Positions 10,741-64,000 of a stretch of DNA of 64,000 nucleotides are shown piece by piece; the stretch's first letter is position 1; each line of letters starts with the position of its first letter. The translations under genes were made by a program, and so were the position numbers. Under the pieces are notes generated by a model. It did no database searches, had not been told where the DNA came from, and worked only from the letters and a program-made list of their open reading frames with translations. The stretch comes from Ochotona curzoniae (Eukaryota > Chordata > Mammalia > Lagomorpha > Ochotonidae): positions 13,586,501 to 13,650,500 of the forward strand of contig NW_024466607.1 of NCBI RefSeq assembly GCF_017591425.1. Direction: 5' to 3'.

Positions 10741-11460
10741 TTCATTAGTCAGGGAGATATCTCCACACCCATAATTACTGTAGCAATGTAAACATCAGCC
10801 AAGACTCAGAATCAAGCCGCACAGCCACCAAAAGGAGAAGGGCTAAAACATGTCACCTGCTTGTTTCAATAATGGAACACTATCCAATCACTGAAAATAA
10901 CCGCGTCTCATCGCTTGTAGCAGCATGGGATGAGCTTGGAGGATACTGTGTTCAGTCAACTAAACCAGGCACAGAAAGACAGCTCACTGCATCATCTTAC
11001 TGATATGTGGAATCTTAAAAAAAAAAACAACAAAAAAGCTGACCTCATGGAAGACAAGGGAGGAACAGTGGTTCCCAGAGGTTAGGAAGGGAAAGGGATA
11101 GGGGGCTGGAAGGGGAACGGGGAGAGGATGGGAGAGGATGGTCTGTGGGGGCAGTTACAGTGAGAGGTGGAACCAGTCTTGCCATCCCATTGCACAACAC
11201 AGCCATGGTTCCCAATCACACACAGATGCTTTCCAAACGGCTGGGAGAAAAGATCACAAGTGTTCTTACACAAATGACAACACACACACCACACCACACC
11301 ACACCACACCACACCACACCACACCACACCACACCACACGAGAATGACAAATATTTTAGGTGATAGATATACTAATTATCCTGACTTTATCACTAAACAC
11401 GGTAGGTATACGTTATAACACTGTATCCCACAAAAATGAAAGCTTATTATGTTCCACTGA
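10741..11460 (+). repeat. Ancient L1 3' end, sense orientation
   Basis: Signs of the L1 3' part occur in order: GAGATATCTCCACACCC, CAGCCAAGACTCAGAATCAA, TGGAACACTATCC, GCAGCATGGGATGAGCTTGG, ATGTGGAATCTTAAAA, GGTTCCCAGAGGTTAGGAAG, then after a microsatellite GTGATAGATATACTAATTA and CACTGTATCCCACAAAAATG. The order matches old L1M-type 3' UTRs as I remember them. The pentanucleotide array at 11278-11339 grew inside it. Confidence 0.75.
11278..11339. repeat. (CACAC)n pentanucleotide microsatellite
   Basis: About eleven to twelve almost perfect ACACC units. It lies within the L1 3' end, at a point where the element usually reads ACACAAA, so an L1 A/C-rich motif probably seeded it. Confidence 0.95.
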
Positions 11461-12829
11461 AAAATACATACATATTTTACTAAGCTGTTATGACTTGAGC
11501 TTGCAGGAAAGTTGGACATTTGGTTCTGTACTAGGAAATTGAGATGCCCATAAACTGATGTGAATTTTATTTTAGAAATCAAGTTTTCAAATGTAATCAT
11601 TAAAGCGGATACAATTGAAAAACAAAAACAAAAACAACTTCAAGTGCTATAGAAGGAAATAAAGGAAAATGAACAGTATCTTCTGCTCCCATCTCTCCAA
11701 AGCCCGGGCAACCCTGGCTCAGTTTCTATAAGCAGCCACAGTGTTTCTAGAATCTTCATCCAAAAACATAGCCCATGCATGACCAGCGTCCCCCTGTGGT
11801 CTACCTGCACAGTCACACACTCCTTCAACTTGTCCCCCCTTGAACACATGTTCTCCCAGTGTCTCTTACGCTGCTTAGGAAGTATGACTATGGAGGATGT
11901 CACGCGTGGGCCTGTACATACATGGGAGTGCACTGGCAAGGCAGCAGGAGTTTCTTTGGAGGAGGAAGGCTGAGGCAGAAAGACGCGTAAGAGGGACTCG
12001 GACTTGTCGGTAGAGAGATTGCAAGAAAAAAAACACCCCAAAACCAAGAAATGGCCTCAATCTTTCACCCCTCACTGAGCCTGCACGTTCACAAAGCGAC
12101 CTCTTGTGGCTCCTCCCCTCCAGAGGAGTCCTTTGGCCCATACCTGAAGCTGGGCTTGCTAGTGGCTTATCTGGACCAACAGACTGTGGTGGAAGCAATA
12201 CAACACAGCCCAAGACAGTGTACCTGCTCTTGAATCTCAGAAACACCAGCTGAACAAGCCTGATCTACCCTGTTGGGGGTCTGGGAGACCAGGTGGGGCA
12301 GAGCCAAGTGCCCCAGGCACAACTGTTCTAGGCTCACCAGGTTCCATTGAGCCAACCAACTGACCACTGAAGCAGGAGTGAACCCAGCCAAGGACAGCCA
12401 ACAGCCCATCAACCCTCCACCAGACAGCTCAGAGGACACCGACTGACCATGGGCAGACACGTGGGGTGAGCCTAGAACTGCCGCCACTGGCCTGCGTATT
12501 AGCACACTGAATAAATGCTTAGTGATTTAGCACATTGGCTTTGAGGCTGTTGCACTTAAAATAAGGCAAAATCCATGCAATACCACACCGACAATAAATG
12601 ACCAATACAACCTTTAGTATGGACGATCATACACGGCAGGCAGGGCCTGAGGGCCACGAGGAGTTGCTGTTGTTCTAACCATCAGATGGTTTATATCCCC
12701 AGGAAATGAGAGCGGGTCAGAGGATCCCTGCTGGGGACATCTCCATGTGGGCGGTCACCGTCACATGGTTGGTTTGTGCATGGGTCACACCGAGCAACTT
12801 CCTATCAGATCCTATCTGCTACCGTGGTG

Positions 12830-13125
12830 ATTCTTTCAAATTGTATCTCCTTATTTGACAGAGAGCAAGCGAGGATTTCCATTTACTGAGCATTCCCCAA
12901 ATGCTTCCAATGACCAGGGCTGAGCCAGGCCAAAACCAGGAGTCAGCCACTGAGACTAGATCTACATGAGTGACAGGAGCTCGTGGACTTGAGCCATCAT
13001 CACTACCTCCCAGGGTCTGCACTGCAGGAAGCCTGAGCCTGCAGCAGGAGCTGGGAACTGTACCCAGTTCCCCAGTGTGGGACCCGCACCCCTAAGTGCC
13101 AGCCTATGGGCTAATGTCCACTTTC
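12830..13125 (-). repeat. Old CSINE copy, antisense
   Basis: Degenerate antisense core: TATCTCCTTATTTGACAGAG, CATTCCCCAAATGCTTCC, GGGCTGAGCCAGGCCAAAAC, CAGGAGCTGGGAACTGTACC. The head lies near 13120. Confidence 0.65.
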
Positions 13126-13296
13126 AGATATTAATAAGACACCAGTACAGCAATGAGCTAATCGTTCTGTTTTTATCAGTGAAGACCTGTCAGAACCCAA
13201 ATCTGACAGAACCTGTACTTACAATTTTTATTTTTTATCTCATACACTCCTTTTGACAATCTGAATAAGCCAGTAGTCCCTTCAAAACACATACAG

Positions 13297-13630
13297 GGCA
13301 TGGCACGGTAGCCTAATGGCTAAAATCCTCACATTGCTGTGCCAGGATCCCATATGGGCACCAGTTCATATCCTGGCTGTTCCACTTCCCTTCCAGCTCC
13401 CTACCTGTGGCCTGGGAAAGCAGTCGAGGACAGCCCAAAGCCTTGGGACCCTGCTCCTGCATGGGAGACATGGAAGAAGCTCCTGGCACCTGGCTTCAGA
13501 TCGGCTCAGCTCTGGTCATTGCGGCCACTAAGGGAGTGAACCAGTGGATGAAAGATCTTTCTCTCTATCTCCTTCTGTCTGTAAATCTGACTTACCAATA
13601 AAAATAAAGAGAATCTTTAAAAAAGACACA
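13297..13630 (+). repeat. CSINE copy, full length
   Basis: Sense copy with head GGGCATGGCACGGTAGCCTA, then GGATCCCATATGGGCACC, GTGGCCTGGGAAAGCAGTCG, CAAAGCCTTGGGACCCTGC and an ATAAAAATAAAGAGAATCTT tail. It belongs to the same subfamily as the young copy at 10252-10585 but has lost most CpGs. Confidence 0.88.
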
Positions 13631-15834
13631 CACACATATAAAGGAATCCCCTTAGATGGAAATGAATTTCTCGAGTACTAAAAAAAAAAAGCCTGAGGTA
13701 ATCCTACTCCGTCTGTTTAGTTGGAGCTTTACATTAAAATCGATCAAATTCAACAAGCACTTTTATCTCCGAGCAGCAGGGAGCATCAACAAACGTTGTG
13801 TCTGTATCATCATCATCTGTCACATGCCATAACAATCATCTGTCACTTCTACGGGTGACAATCACAGCACTGCATAGGAGGACGGCGCATTTGTCATGTC
13901 AGTAATATAAGGAAGGGCCACTCTCCCCTTGGAAAAGCAAAAGCCAGCGGCGCAGTTCAACACGGACACAGATCGACTGGCTGGCTTCCTCCGACTTCCT
14001 GCAAGCTTTGCCCGCATCGGCGGTAATACAGCCAGCGCTGCCCACCCAGGGCCCCTTGGCGTGGCCCACAGATCTCCTCCACTACCTCAGCTGGCGTCTT
14101 GAGAATGAGCCGACCTGGTGATCCAGGATGGCATTTCCCAGTGGCTTTGAACATCACACCACCGTCTGCCCAATCCCCCATTCCCAGCCAACCAGAGACA
14201 CTGGGGCCTGAGCACGGCCTGTTTCTGTTCTCCCTAGGACCCCCCCACAGGTCAGCTCCACAGTGCGGTCTTGCAGCCTTGGGAACCTCCCCTCCCCTGC
14301 AGCCTGTTGGGGTGGGGGGCTAGCTGCAAGGGAAGAGGACTTGGGCTCCACTGTGGACCCTTCCCACCTCTGTGCAAAGGCCTCTAGGGGATGAGGGGGC
14401 TGTTGTTCTGTTAGCCTCAGTGTTGGGGTGACTTGGGTTAGCCATCCACACCTGCAGGCCTTGCCTTTGGTTCCTGTGCAGGCAGTGGCCTGGAGGAGTC
14501 GGATGTGAACACGTGGCCTGTGCCAGATGACGCGCTGGGTTTGACTCATGCTGGCATTAAACTTCGCCCTCCATGCCTTTCTGCCATGCTGCCTCCTGTG
14601 CAGGCCACCCTGCCACGCTCCCTTGTTGTCCTGTCCCCTGCCTCCTATCCCGGCCGCCAACACTGACCTGCATGGACGTTGCGCTGTCCCAGAATGGCTG
14701 CCGCCTCCTCCTCCTCTTGGGGCTTGGCCAGAGTCCACCTGGGGGGCCAGGAGGCTGGGGAGGTCCCGCTGCTATTGACCCATCGATCAGTCATGGTGTC
14801 TTGGACGATTCAAGAATCCTCTAGGCCTCTTGCATCTCCAAGCGTCTCAGGTGTGGCTCACTTTTGAGCCAAGAAGACTTCATTTGTTCTTGGCTTCAGG
14901 TGGGGTTGCCACCTCCCAGAGGAGCTCCGTGTGGATGGGCTGCAAGGTGTGAGGAAGCCACACGGGTGGCGCTGGGGGCACAGGGGCGGGAGGAGGGGAC
15001 ACACATCAAAGGCAGGAGGCTGGTGATAACACCACCGCAGTGGGGGAAAGTCAAGGGCTGACCTCTCTCTCACCTCTAGCCTGCTGTGTCCCCCACCCCC
15101 GCTGTGTTGACTGATGGCTTTGGCTTCAGCTGCTGTCTTAAGCAACAGTCCGTTTGCCCCACCGAGGTGGCCCCGTTTCACTGTGTCTTGACTTCTCAGA
15201 TGTGTGTAGGCAGCGAGAGGAGATTTTCCCACGCACCTTCAAACCGAAAGGGCTGACCTTGTAGCCGATTCCCTTCTGAGTCACCTGGGGAGTCCCTGTT
15301 CCCCCTCACCGGACGCCCGGGTCGATGCGGCTGCCAGAGCAGGGCCCCCATCGGCCATGGAGCCTTCAGACGCCCAGCTGGGAGTGTGGGGCTCAAGGTT
15401 GCTGGGGCAGCTGCTCTGATGCTCAGCGGGGTAGCAGGACAGGTACAGGGGATGGGCAAGCTAACCTTGAGCACCTGTGTGTGCTTCAGTTGCTTTATTC
15501 CAGCCCCTAGCCTGGAGTAGCACTCACACCTGTGTGTCTCAGGATGTTTTTTTCCCAGCTCAGCCACAGCGAGTTCGGCTCCCTGGCAGGGTTGGGTTGG
15601 TCAAAGCATTTGCTGGTGACCTTACAGCTGACCCAAGGCACTGCAGGTGACTGGCCAGTGCCTTCATCAACGCCGTGTGTCCTGGGTCTGCTGCTATCTG
15701 GGGGCTGTGAGGGGAGATGCAGCAGACCTGGCTTTGTGCCCTTGAGGGTAGACTCAGATGTTACAGATATGACTTCCTCCAAGGAACTGACTGTGGGTGC
15801 CACGAGAGGGCGTGCTGCAACCTAGCAGATGGAG

Positions 15835-16105
15835 ACACTGTTCCTGGTGACATCAGCATCCCATTTGGGCAGATTTAAGTCCCAGCTGCTCCACTTCTGA
15901 CCCAGTTCTGTGCTAATGTACTGGGAAAGCAGCAGACAATGGCTGAATGCTCAGGTATTTTCCACTCACATGGGAGATCTGGAGTGCCATGTTTCTGGCT
16001 TTAGCCATGACCATTGTGGCCATTTGGGGGAGTGAACCAGTGGATTCAAGCTCTTTGCATTTCTCCTCTCTGTACCCATGCCTTAATAAAATATATCTTT
16101 AAAAA
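15835..16105 (+). repeat. CSINE copy
   Basis: Sense copy with CATCAGCATCCCATTTGGGC, AAGTCCCAGCTGCTCCACTT and GGGAAAGCAGCAGACAATGG, ending in AATAAAATATATCTTTAAAA. Confidence 0.75.
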
Positions 16106-16265
16106 AGGGAGGGGGGTGCTGGAGAAAATCCTGGCAAGGGGAGGATTGAGGATTGGGAGAAAGAGCAGATGTTGGTGGAGGTGCCATGAAGCCTGGGACA
16201 CTGAGGGGCCCAGCCCTGGTCATCCTGGATGTGGGGGACCCAAGCCTGAGCTCTACACTGCCAGC

Positions 16266-16480
16266 TGGTGCAGCAGTGGTTGGGGCTGTGCCCCCGGGTC
16301 TGGTCCCTGCTGCCCCTGGCACTGGTGCAGGAGTGGCTGGGGCCGTGCCCCCGGGTCTGGTTCCTGCTGCCCCTGGCACTGGTGCAGGAGTGGCTGGGGC
16401 CGTGCCCCTGGTCTGGTCCCTGCTGCCCCTGGCACTGGTGCAGGAGTGGCTGGGGCCGTGCCCCCGGGTCTGGTCCCTGG
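16266..16480. repeat. 57-bp minisatellite, about 3.8 units
   Basis: Units start at 16266, 16323, 16380 and 16436 with TGGTGCAGGAGTGGCTGGGG or a close variant. Lengths are 57, 57, 56 and about 45 (partial) bases. As 57 is a multiple of three, open frames run through it on both strands, which explains the overlapping repetitive frames at 16014-16618. The single-base loss in unit 3 shifts those frames, so it does not look like coding sequence. Confidence 0.92.
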
Positions 16481-16789
16481 CAGCAGCATTGAGCCATTCA
16501 TGGCTTTTCTCCACAATCCATGATTGCAATAAACTAGAAGTCTGTGCTGTGTTCCAAGTGCCCTGTGAGAACTATGGTACTGGGGACACGTGACTGAAAG
16601 TGGATGCTCACCTGGCACAGGTGGACTGGCAGGCAGAATCCAGATGCCTGGCTACCCGGCAGCTTCCGAGCACCTGCTGGCTCAAGTCCCTGTGAAAAGC
16701 CACTGTCAGTTTGGGTAACTTTGTTATTCACCTTATGATTCATCCTCTTTGAAGGAAAGCAGGACAAGGCTATGTTCAATGTTATAGTG

Positions 16790-16795
16790 TTTATT
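16790..16795 (-). terminator. FYCO1: FYCO1 distal polyadenylation signal (candidate)
   Basis: A minus-strand AATAAA. The cleavage site would lie near 16770. The downstream minus-strand sequence enters AT-poor intergenic DNA and the minisatellite. Confidence 0.5.
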
Positions 16796-17515
16796 TAAAT
16801 CCCGAGGTTAAAAAACAGGTCCAAAAAGTGTGGCAGACACCACGGGATTCAAGGTAAGCAATGTGTTTCTGGGCAGTTCTTTGGCAGGGGAGAAGGGAAT
16901 GGGGTCCCTGGACCCACATCTCCTAAGGCCGTGAGAACGGAGCTTCACTCAGGGAAAGTGCAACGGGAAGGCGGAGCCTCCCAGCGGAGGCCTGGTGCCA
17001 CCTGCGAGGCAGGGCTTCCCTGGGTGACACGCGTCGTGAGACTCTAAGGAAGCTCATTCCAAAATGTCACAATATACTCTATGATTTTACAAAAGTGCTT
17101 AAGAGGGAACGGAACAATTTTCTTGGGTCCTGGAAAGAATTATGGTGGGGTGAGAGAAACCTGCCCAGGGTTCTGCAAAGTGGCACGGGAGTCCCTGAAG
17201 CACGCAGGGCTGGCTCGGTGGGGCTGTACCCAGACCAGCCTAGGCTCTCAGCACCATGGGGGACCTCCCCTGCTTTAGCTCCCAGCACCTTGGAGCTGAG
17301 GATGGACTCCCGGCCTAAAGATTTCCCACATGCAGGAGGATCAAGGCAGAACACCTGTAACATTGCAGCAAAGGATATGTAACTATGTCACCAAAGGTAG
17401 GGGATCCCCCTCCCCCAAAGGAATTTTGTTTCTTTTGGGCCAGCAATGGCTCCGTGTCCTTAGGGGACCACGAGGAAACACTCTGGTCTCCAATTCTGAG
17501 TTATCCAGTGTAGAT

Positions 17516-17521
17516 TTTATT
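17516..17521 (-). terminator. FYCO1: FYCO1 proximal polyadenylation signal (candidate)
   Basis: A minus-strand AATAAA about 1.77 kb after the stop codon. It could serve as an alternative 3' end. Which signal is used cannot be told from sequence. Confidence 0.4.
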
Positions 17522-19290
17522 TCTGCTTTGCAGAGCCTGTGGGCTTTCCAGATTTCCGCTTGTATACACCTCTGCCTGTCCCGGTTCCTGCCAACCTGAT
17601 ACCAGATGCACTTCCTTGGCTGCTGTGCCTCTGGTAACAGCTGATGGACAGCTCCAGGTACAGGAAGTGAGGCAATTGGAACAGGGATCCGAGCAGGGGA
17701 ATGGCGTTCAGAGAGCTGACCAAAGCCACTTGTGATTCTGAGTGTGACCGGCTAGCTGCCGGCTGCCACCTTCAACGGTGCTTCTTCAAGTGTCATTTGC
17801 AGTTTTTTTTTTTTTAAATGTCCCAGTCCCCAAACTGCAGTTAAAGTTGGGAACCTGTTTAAAATTATAATAATGCTTTTTAGGAAAGTCACCATTAAAC
17901 AGGCCAGCATGTTCTCTCTAGCTACAAAGTACACTGCAAACTTGAACCTGAATGGCAAACTAATAGACACACACGTATCTATCCAGCATGAGAAATAAAT
18001 ATGTTAACGAACCCAAGTGGGTGGGGCAGTACCCGCCAGGGCGCCGGGCAAGCAGGCCCCTCGAGGCAACGAGGCAACGAGGGCCCCTTCTCGCACAGGG
18101 CTGGGTAACTCTGTAAGTGGAGTCTCCTGGAGCTGGGGGCTGGGCTGCGAGTGGTCCCCTGCTGTAACGAGCTGGGGTGAGCTTCACCCTGGGTCTTGGT
18201 TTGCTCAGGTCCATCCCAGGCCTCAGACATGTTAGACACCGGAGCAAGCTGGTTCTTCTTGCAGATGGCGCAGATGGTGCCAGCAGAGGGTTGCTGGTCT
18301 GGTCCTGGCACTCCAGAGCTGATTCTAGATGGCTCAGGGTTCTCTTCGGTTGGTTTCCTTCTTGTGGTGGTGGACAAGGCAACTTTTGACTTACCCCCAG
18401 CCAGGGGCGGAAGTGTTCAAAGGGAGGGGTCCAGTGCTGAACCCTCATGGGCCCCATGGTCATCTTTGATCCTGGCTGGGCACAATCTGGTCAGGGCCTT
18501 GAGCAGGAGCACATGCCTGGGCCCCTGGGGCTGCCGGCTGCTCCAAGTGAAGCTGAGTTCTTAGAGGGTGTCCCTTCGCTGCTCTGCTGGGACACAGGCT
18601 CAGCAACTGTCTCTCATTCATGGGCTTGCAGGGACTCTACCTTGCTGGTCGGGAGGCTCTGGCTATTGAAGGCCAGTGGGCCTGGGGTCTGTGCTGGTGC
18701 TGGTCTGAGCCATCCCCAAACCCTCAAACCCTGTCCTGGGATTACAGTCTACAGAGTGAGGCCCTGGAGGGGATCATGGGCTGCATGGAGTGGCAGTGGG
18801 GCCCAGTACTCAGGCCTCATGCCACCTGCCCAGTGCACAGTGCCTTCTGCCTTGGCTCTGGGGCTCTGCTCACTGCTGGGAGCACCGGGGCCTGGTGGCA
18901 GGGAAGGGGGCTGGCCTCTGTGGGGCCGAGAGATGGACAGGCCGTGGCAGGTGAGCTCTCTGGTGGAGAAGCAAAGGTGCACGGAGGGCAGGAAGATTAT
19001 TGACTTCTCATCCAGGAGAAAGGGGGAACCCGGGCCTGTAGCTCTCCAAAAGTCAGGTGCCGGCTGAGCAGCAGGTAGTGGGGAGGTGGGGTAATAGGGA
19101 AGCAGGTAGGAAGAGGAGGACCAAGGAAGGCATGACCTGGACAGCAGGGCCGGGGACAAAGCACAGCCCAGGCCCCTCTAGGGCTGCTCAGCCCCAAGCT
19201 ACCCCTCCCCTCCTAGTGTTCTATGTTCTGGGGGAGAGTGAGCCGTGTTTCCTGTACAGGAAGTGAGGCGATTCGAGCGCCTGGGGCCAG

Positions 19291-63209
<43,919 letters not shown>

Positions 63210-63349
63210 TCACTATTAATCCCATCATTGTAAATGGTTAGGTGATAACAACAGATTCTTATTCTTAGGTGCTGGTACTAGGTGAGACCAAAATTACTGG
63301 TATTATTATTATTTACTAGCAAATCAAGTTATGCTTATCTCCAAATGAG

Positions 63350-63470
63350 ACTTTTTTTTTCTCAATTCATAAACGAGGAAACTGAGGCTAGGAGAGCTTA
63401 AGGAACTGGCTCAGGGTCATAGGAGTAGTGAGATTTGGGAATAAGAGCTACCCAGGAAGGCCTACCCCTG
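63350..63470 (-). repeat. MIR fragment
   Basis: CGAGGAAACTGAGGCTAGGA, GAGCTTAAGGAACTGGCTCA and GGGTCATAGGAGTAGTGAGA match the complement of the MIR core in order. Confidence 0.7.
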
Positions 63471-63614
63471 AAGGAACCTCTGTGTGGAGCTGGGTGGACA
63501 ACCACCAAGATCACTATCAACACAAGGGAGGAGTCTAAGGGGCAAGGCGAGGATGTTAACTCTGCCCCCACTCAGGGAAATGAGGCAATGACACTTCATC
63601 CCAGTTACGAAACT

Positions 63615-63935
63615 CTAAGATAGCAAGTTATTCTTATGTATTTGAAATGCAGAAAGACAAAGGGAGAAAGACTGACAGAGACATCTCTGTTCCGTTGGTT
63701 CATTCTCCAACTACCTCCAACAGCCAGGCTGGGCTAGGCAGGAGCCAGGAATTCAATCCAGGTCTCCCACATAAGTGGCAGTGATCCAAGCACCTGAGCC
63801 ATCGATGCTGCCTCCCAGGGTGTGCACCAACAGGAAGCTGGGAGAGTGGAGCCAGGCCTTGAACCCAAGCACCGTGATGTGGGATGTGGGTACCACAGGT
63901 GTTTTGGCTTAAACAGTGCTACACCCCTGGAAACC
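63615..63935 (-). repeat. CSINE copy, antisense
   Basis: TATTTGAAATGCAGAAAGAC, GTTGGTTCATTCTCCAACTA, CAGGCTGGGCTAGGCAGGAG, GGTCTCCCACATAAGTGGCA and a head near CTTAAACAGTGCTACACCCC. Old subfamily. Confidence 0.75.
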
Positions 63936-64000
63936 AGTTACTCAATGCTGGCTTCACTATTGCTTTAAAGCACATACAACAAATTCAAAGAAATATCAGG

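Larger units (their letters stand above)
11461..16265. other. Intergenic sequence between CCR9 and FYCO1 (second part)
   Basis: No gene is supported. It holds three SINEs (12830-13125, 13297-13630, 15835-16105) and otherwise unrecognised, partly GC-rich sequence. The longest frames (for example 14154-14738 minus, 194 codons) have low-complexity composition and no known domain or splice context. Confidence 0.5.
16770..19290 (-). other. FYCO1: FYCO1 3' untranslated region (predicted)
   Basis: On the minus strand this follows the FYCO1 stop codon. It would be about 2.5 kb if the signal at 16790-16795 is used, or about 1.8 kb if the one at 17516-17521 is used. The extent is an inference from signal positions. 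Confidence 0.5.

Noticed and set aside
11278..11339. Regular array resembling a CRISPR
   Set aside because: It is a pentanucleotide microsatellite without spacers, in a mammalian genome.
14154..14738. Minus-strand frame of 194 codons in the intergenic region
   Set aside because: No conserved motif, overlapping frames of similar length on the other strand, GC-rich DNA. Not supported as a gene.
16014..16618. Repetitive frames on both strands that look like a tandem-repeat protein
   Set aside because: They come from the 57-bp minisatellite. Unit 3 has lost one base, which breaks any single frame, and no start or splice context is present.

Overview
This is a mammalian genomic window. It has split genes with GT-AG introns, long introns full of degenerate SINE and LINE copies, CA/GT microsatellites and AATAAA signals. 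About fifteen copies of a tRNA-derived SINE of the lagomorph C-repeat (CSINE) type, in both orientations, point to a lagomorph. The youngest copy (10252-10585) looks to me more like the pika (Ochotona) subfamily than the rabbit one; the genus is an inference. The segment corresponds to the human 3p21.31 chemokine-receptor cluster, in the gene order CCR9 (+), FYCO1 (-), CXCR6 (+, nested inside FYCO1).

Layout. 1-6510: the 3' part of CCR9. A short coding exon at 1802-1822 is followed by an intron holding three old SINEs and the main coding exon at 4347-5435; a polyadenylation signal lies near 6484. 6510-16770: intergenic DNA with an ancient L1 carrying an inverted 5' part, several SINEs and a 57-bp minisatellite. 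16770-64000: FYCO1 on the minus strand, with the last 15 coding exons. They run from the RUN domain (63170) through a 767-codon coiled-coil exon, the FYVE finger, the LIR motif and the GOLD domain to the stop codon at 19291. The exons join in one frame to 1382 codons plus stop. The N-terminal exons (about 54 residues by comparison with human) lie beyond the right edge. Within the 14.2-kb FYCO1 intron at 29222-43401 lies CXCR6 on the plus strand: a probable promoter and untranslated exon 1 near 34060-34193, the coding exon at 36668-37702 and a probable polyadenylation signal at 38401.

The two receptors guide lymphocytes: CCR9 to CCL25 in gut and thymus, CXCR6 to CXCL16 in liver, lung and other tissues. 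FYCO1 is an autophagy and endosome transport adaptor that joins Rab7, PI3P and LC3 to kinesin. They share a locus, not a pathway. Both receptors and the visible part of FYCO1 appear intact and functional.

I see no undescribed biological system. The most distinctive items are two minus-strand 5S rRNA pseudogenes, both cut at 5S position 90 and both flanked by target-site duplications (tailless retropseudogenes), the inverted L1 with nested insertions, and the CXCR6 promoter/exon 1 prediction. Comparisons with human proteins rest on memory of those sequences, not on an alignment run here.
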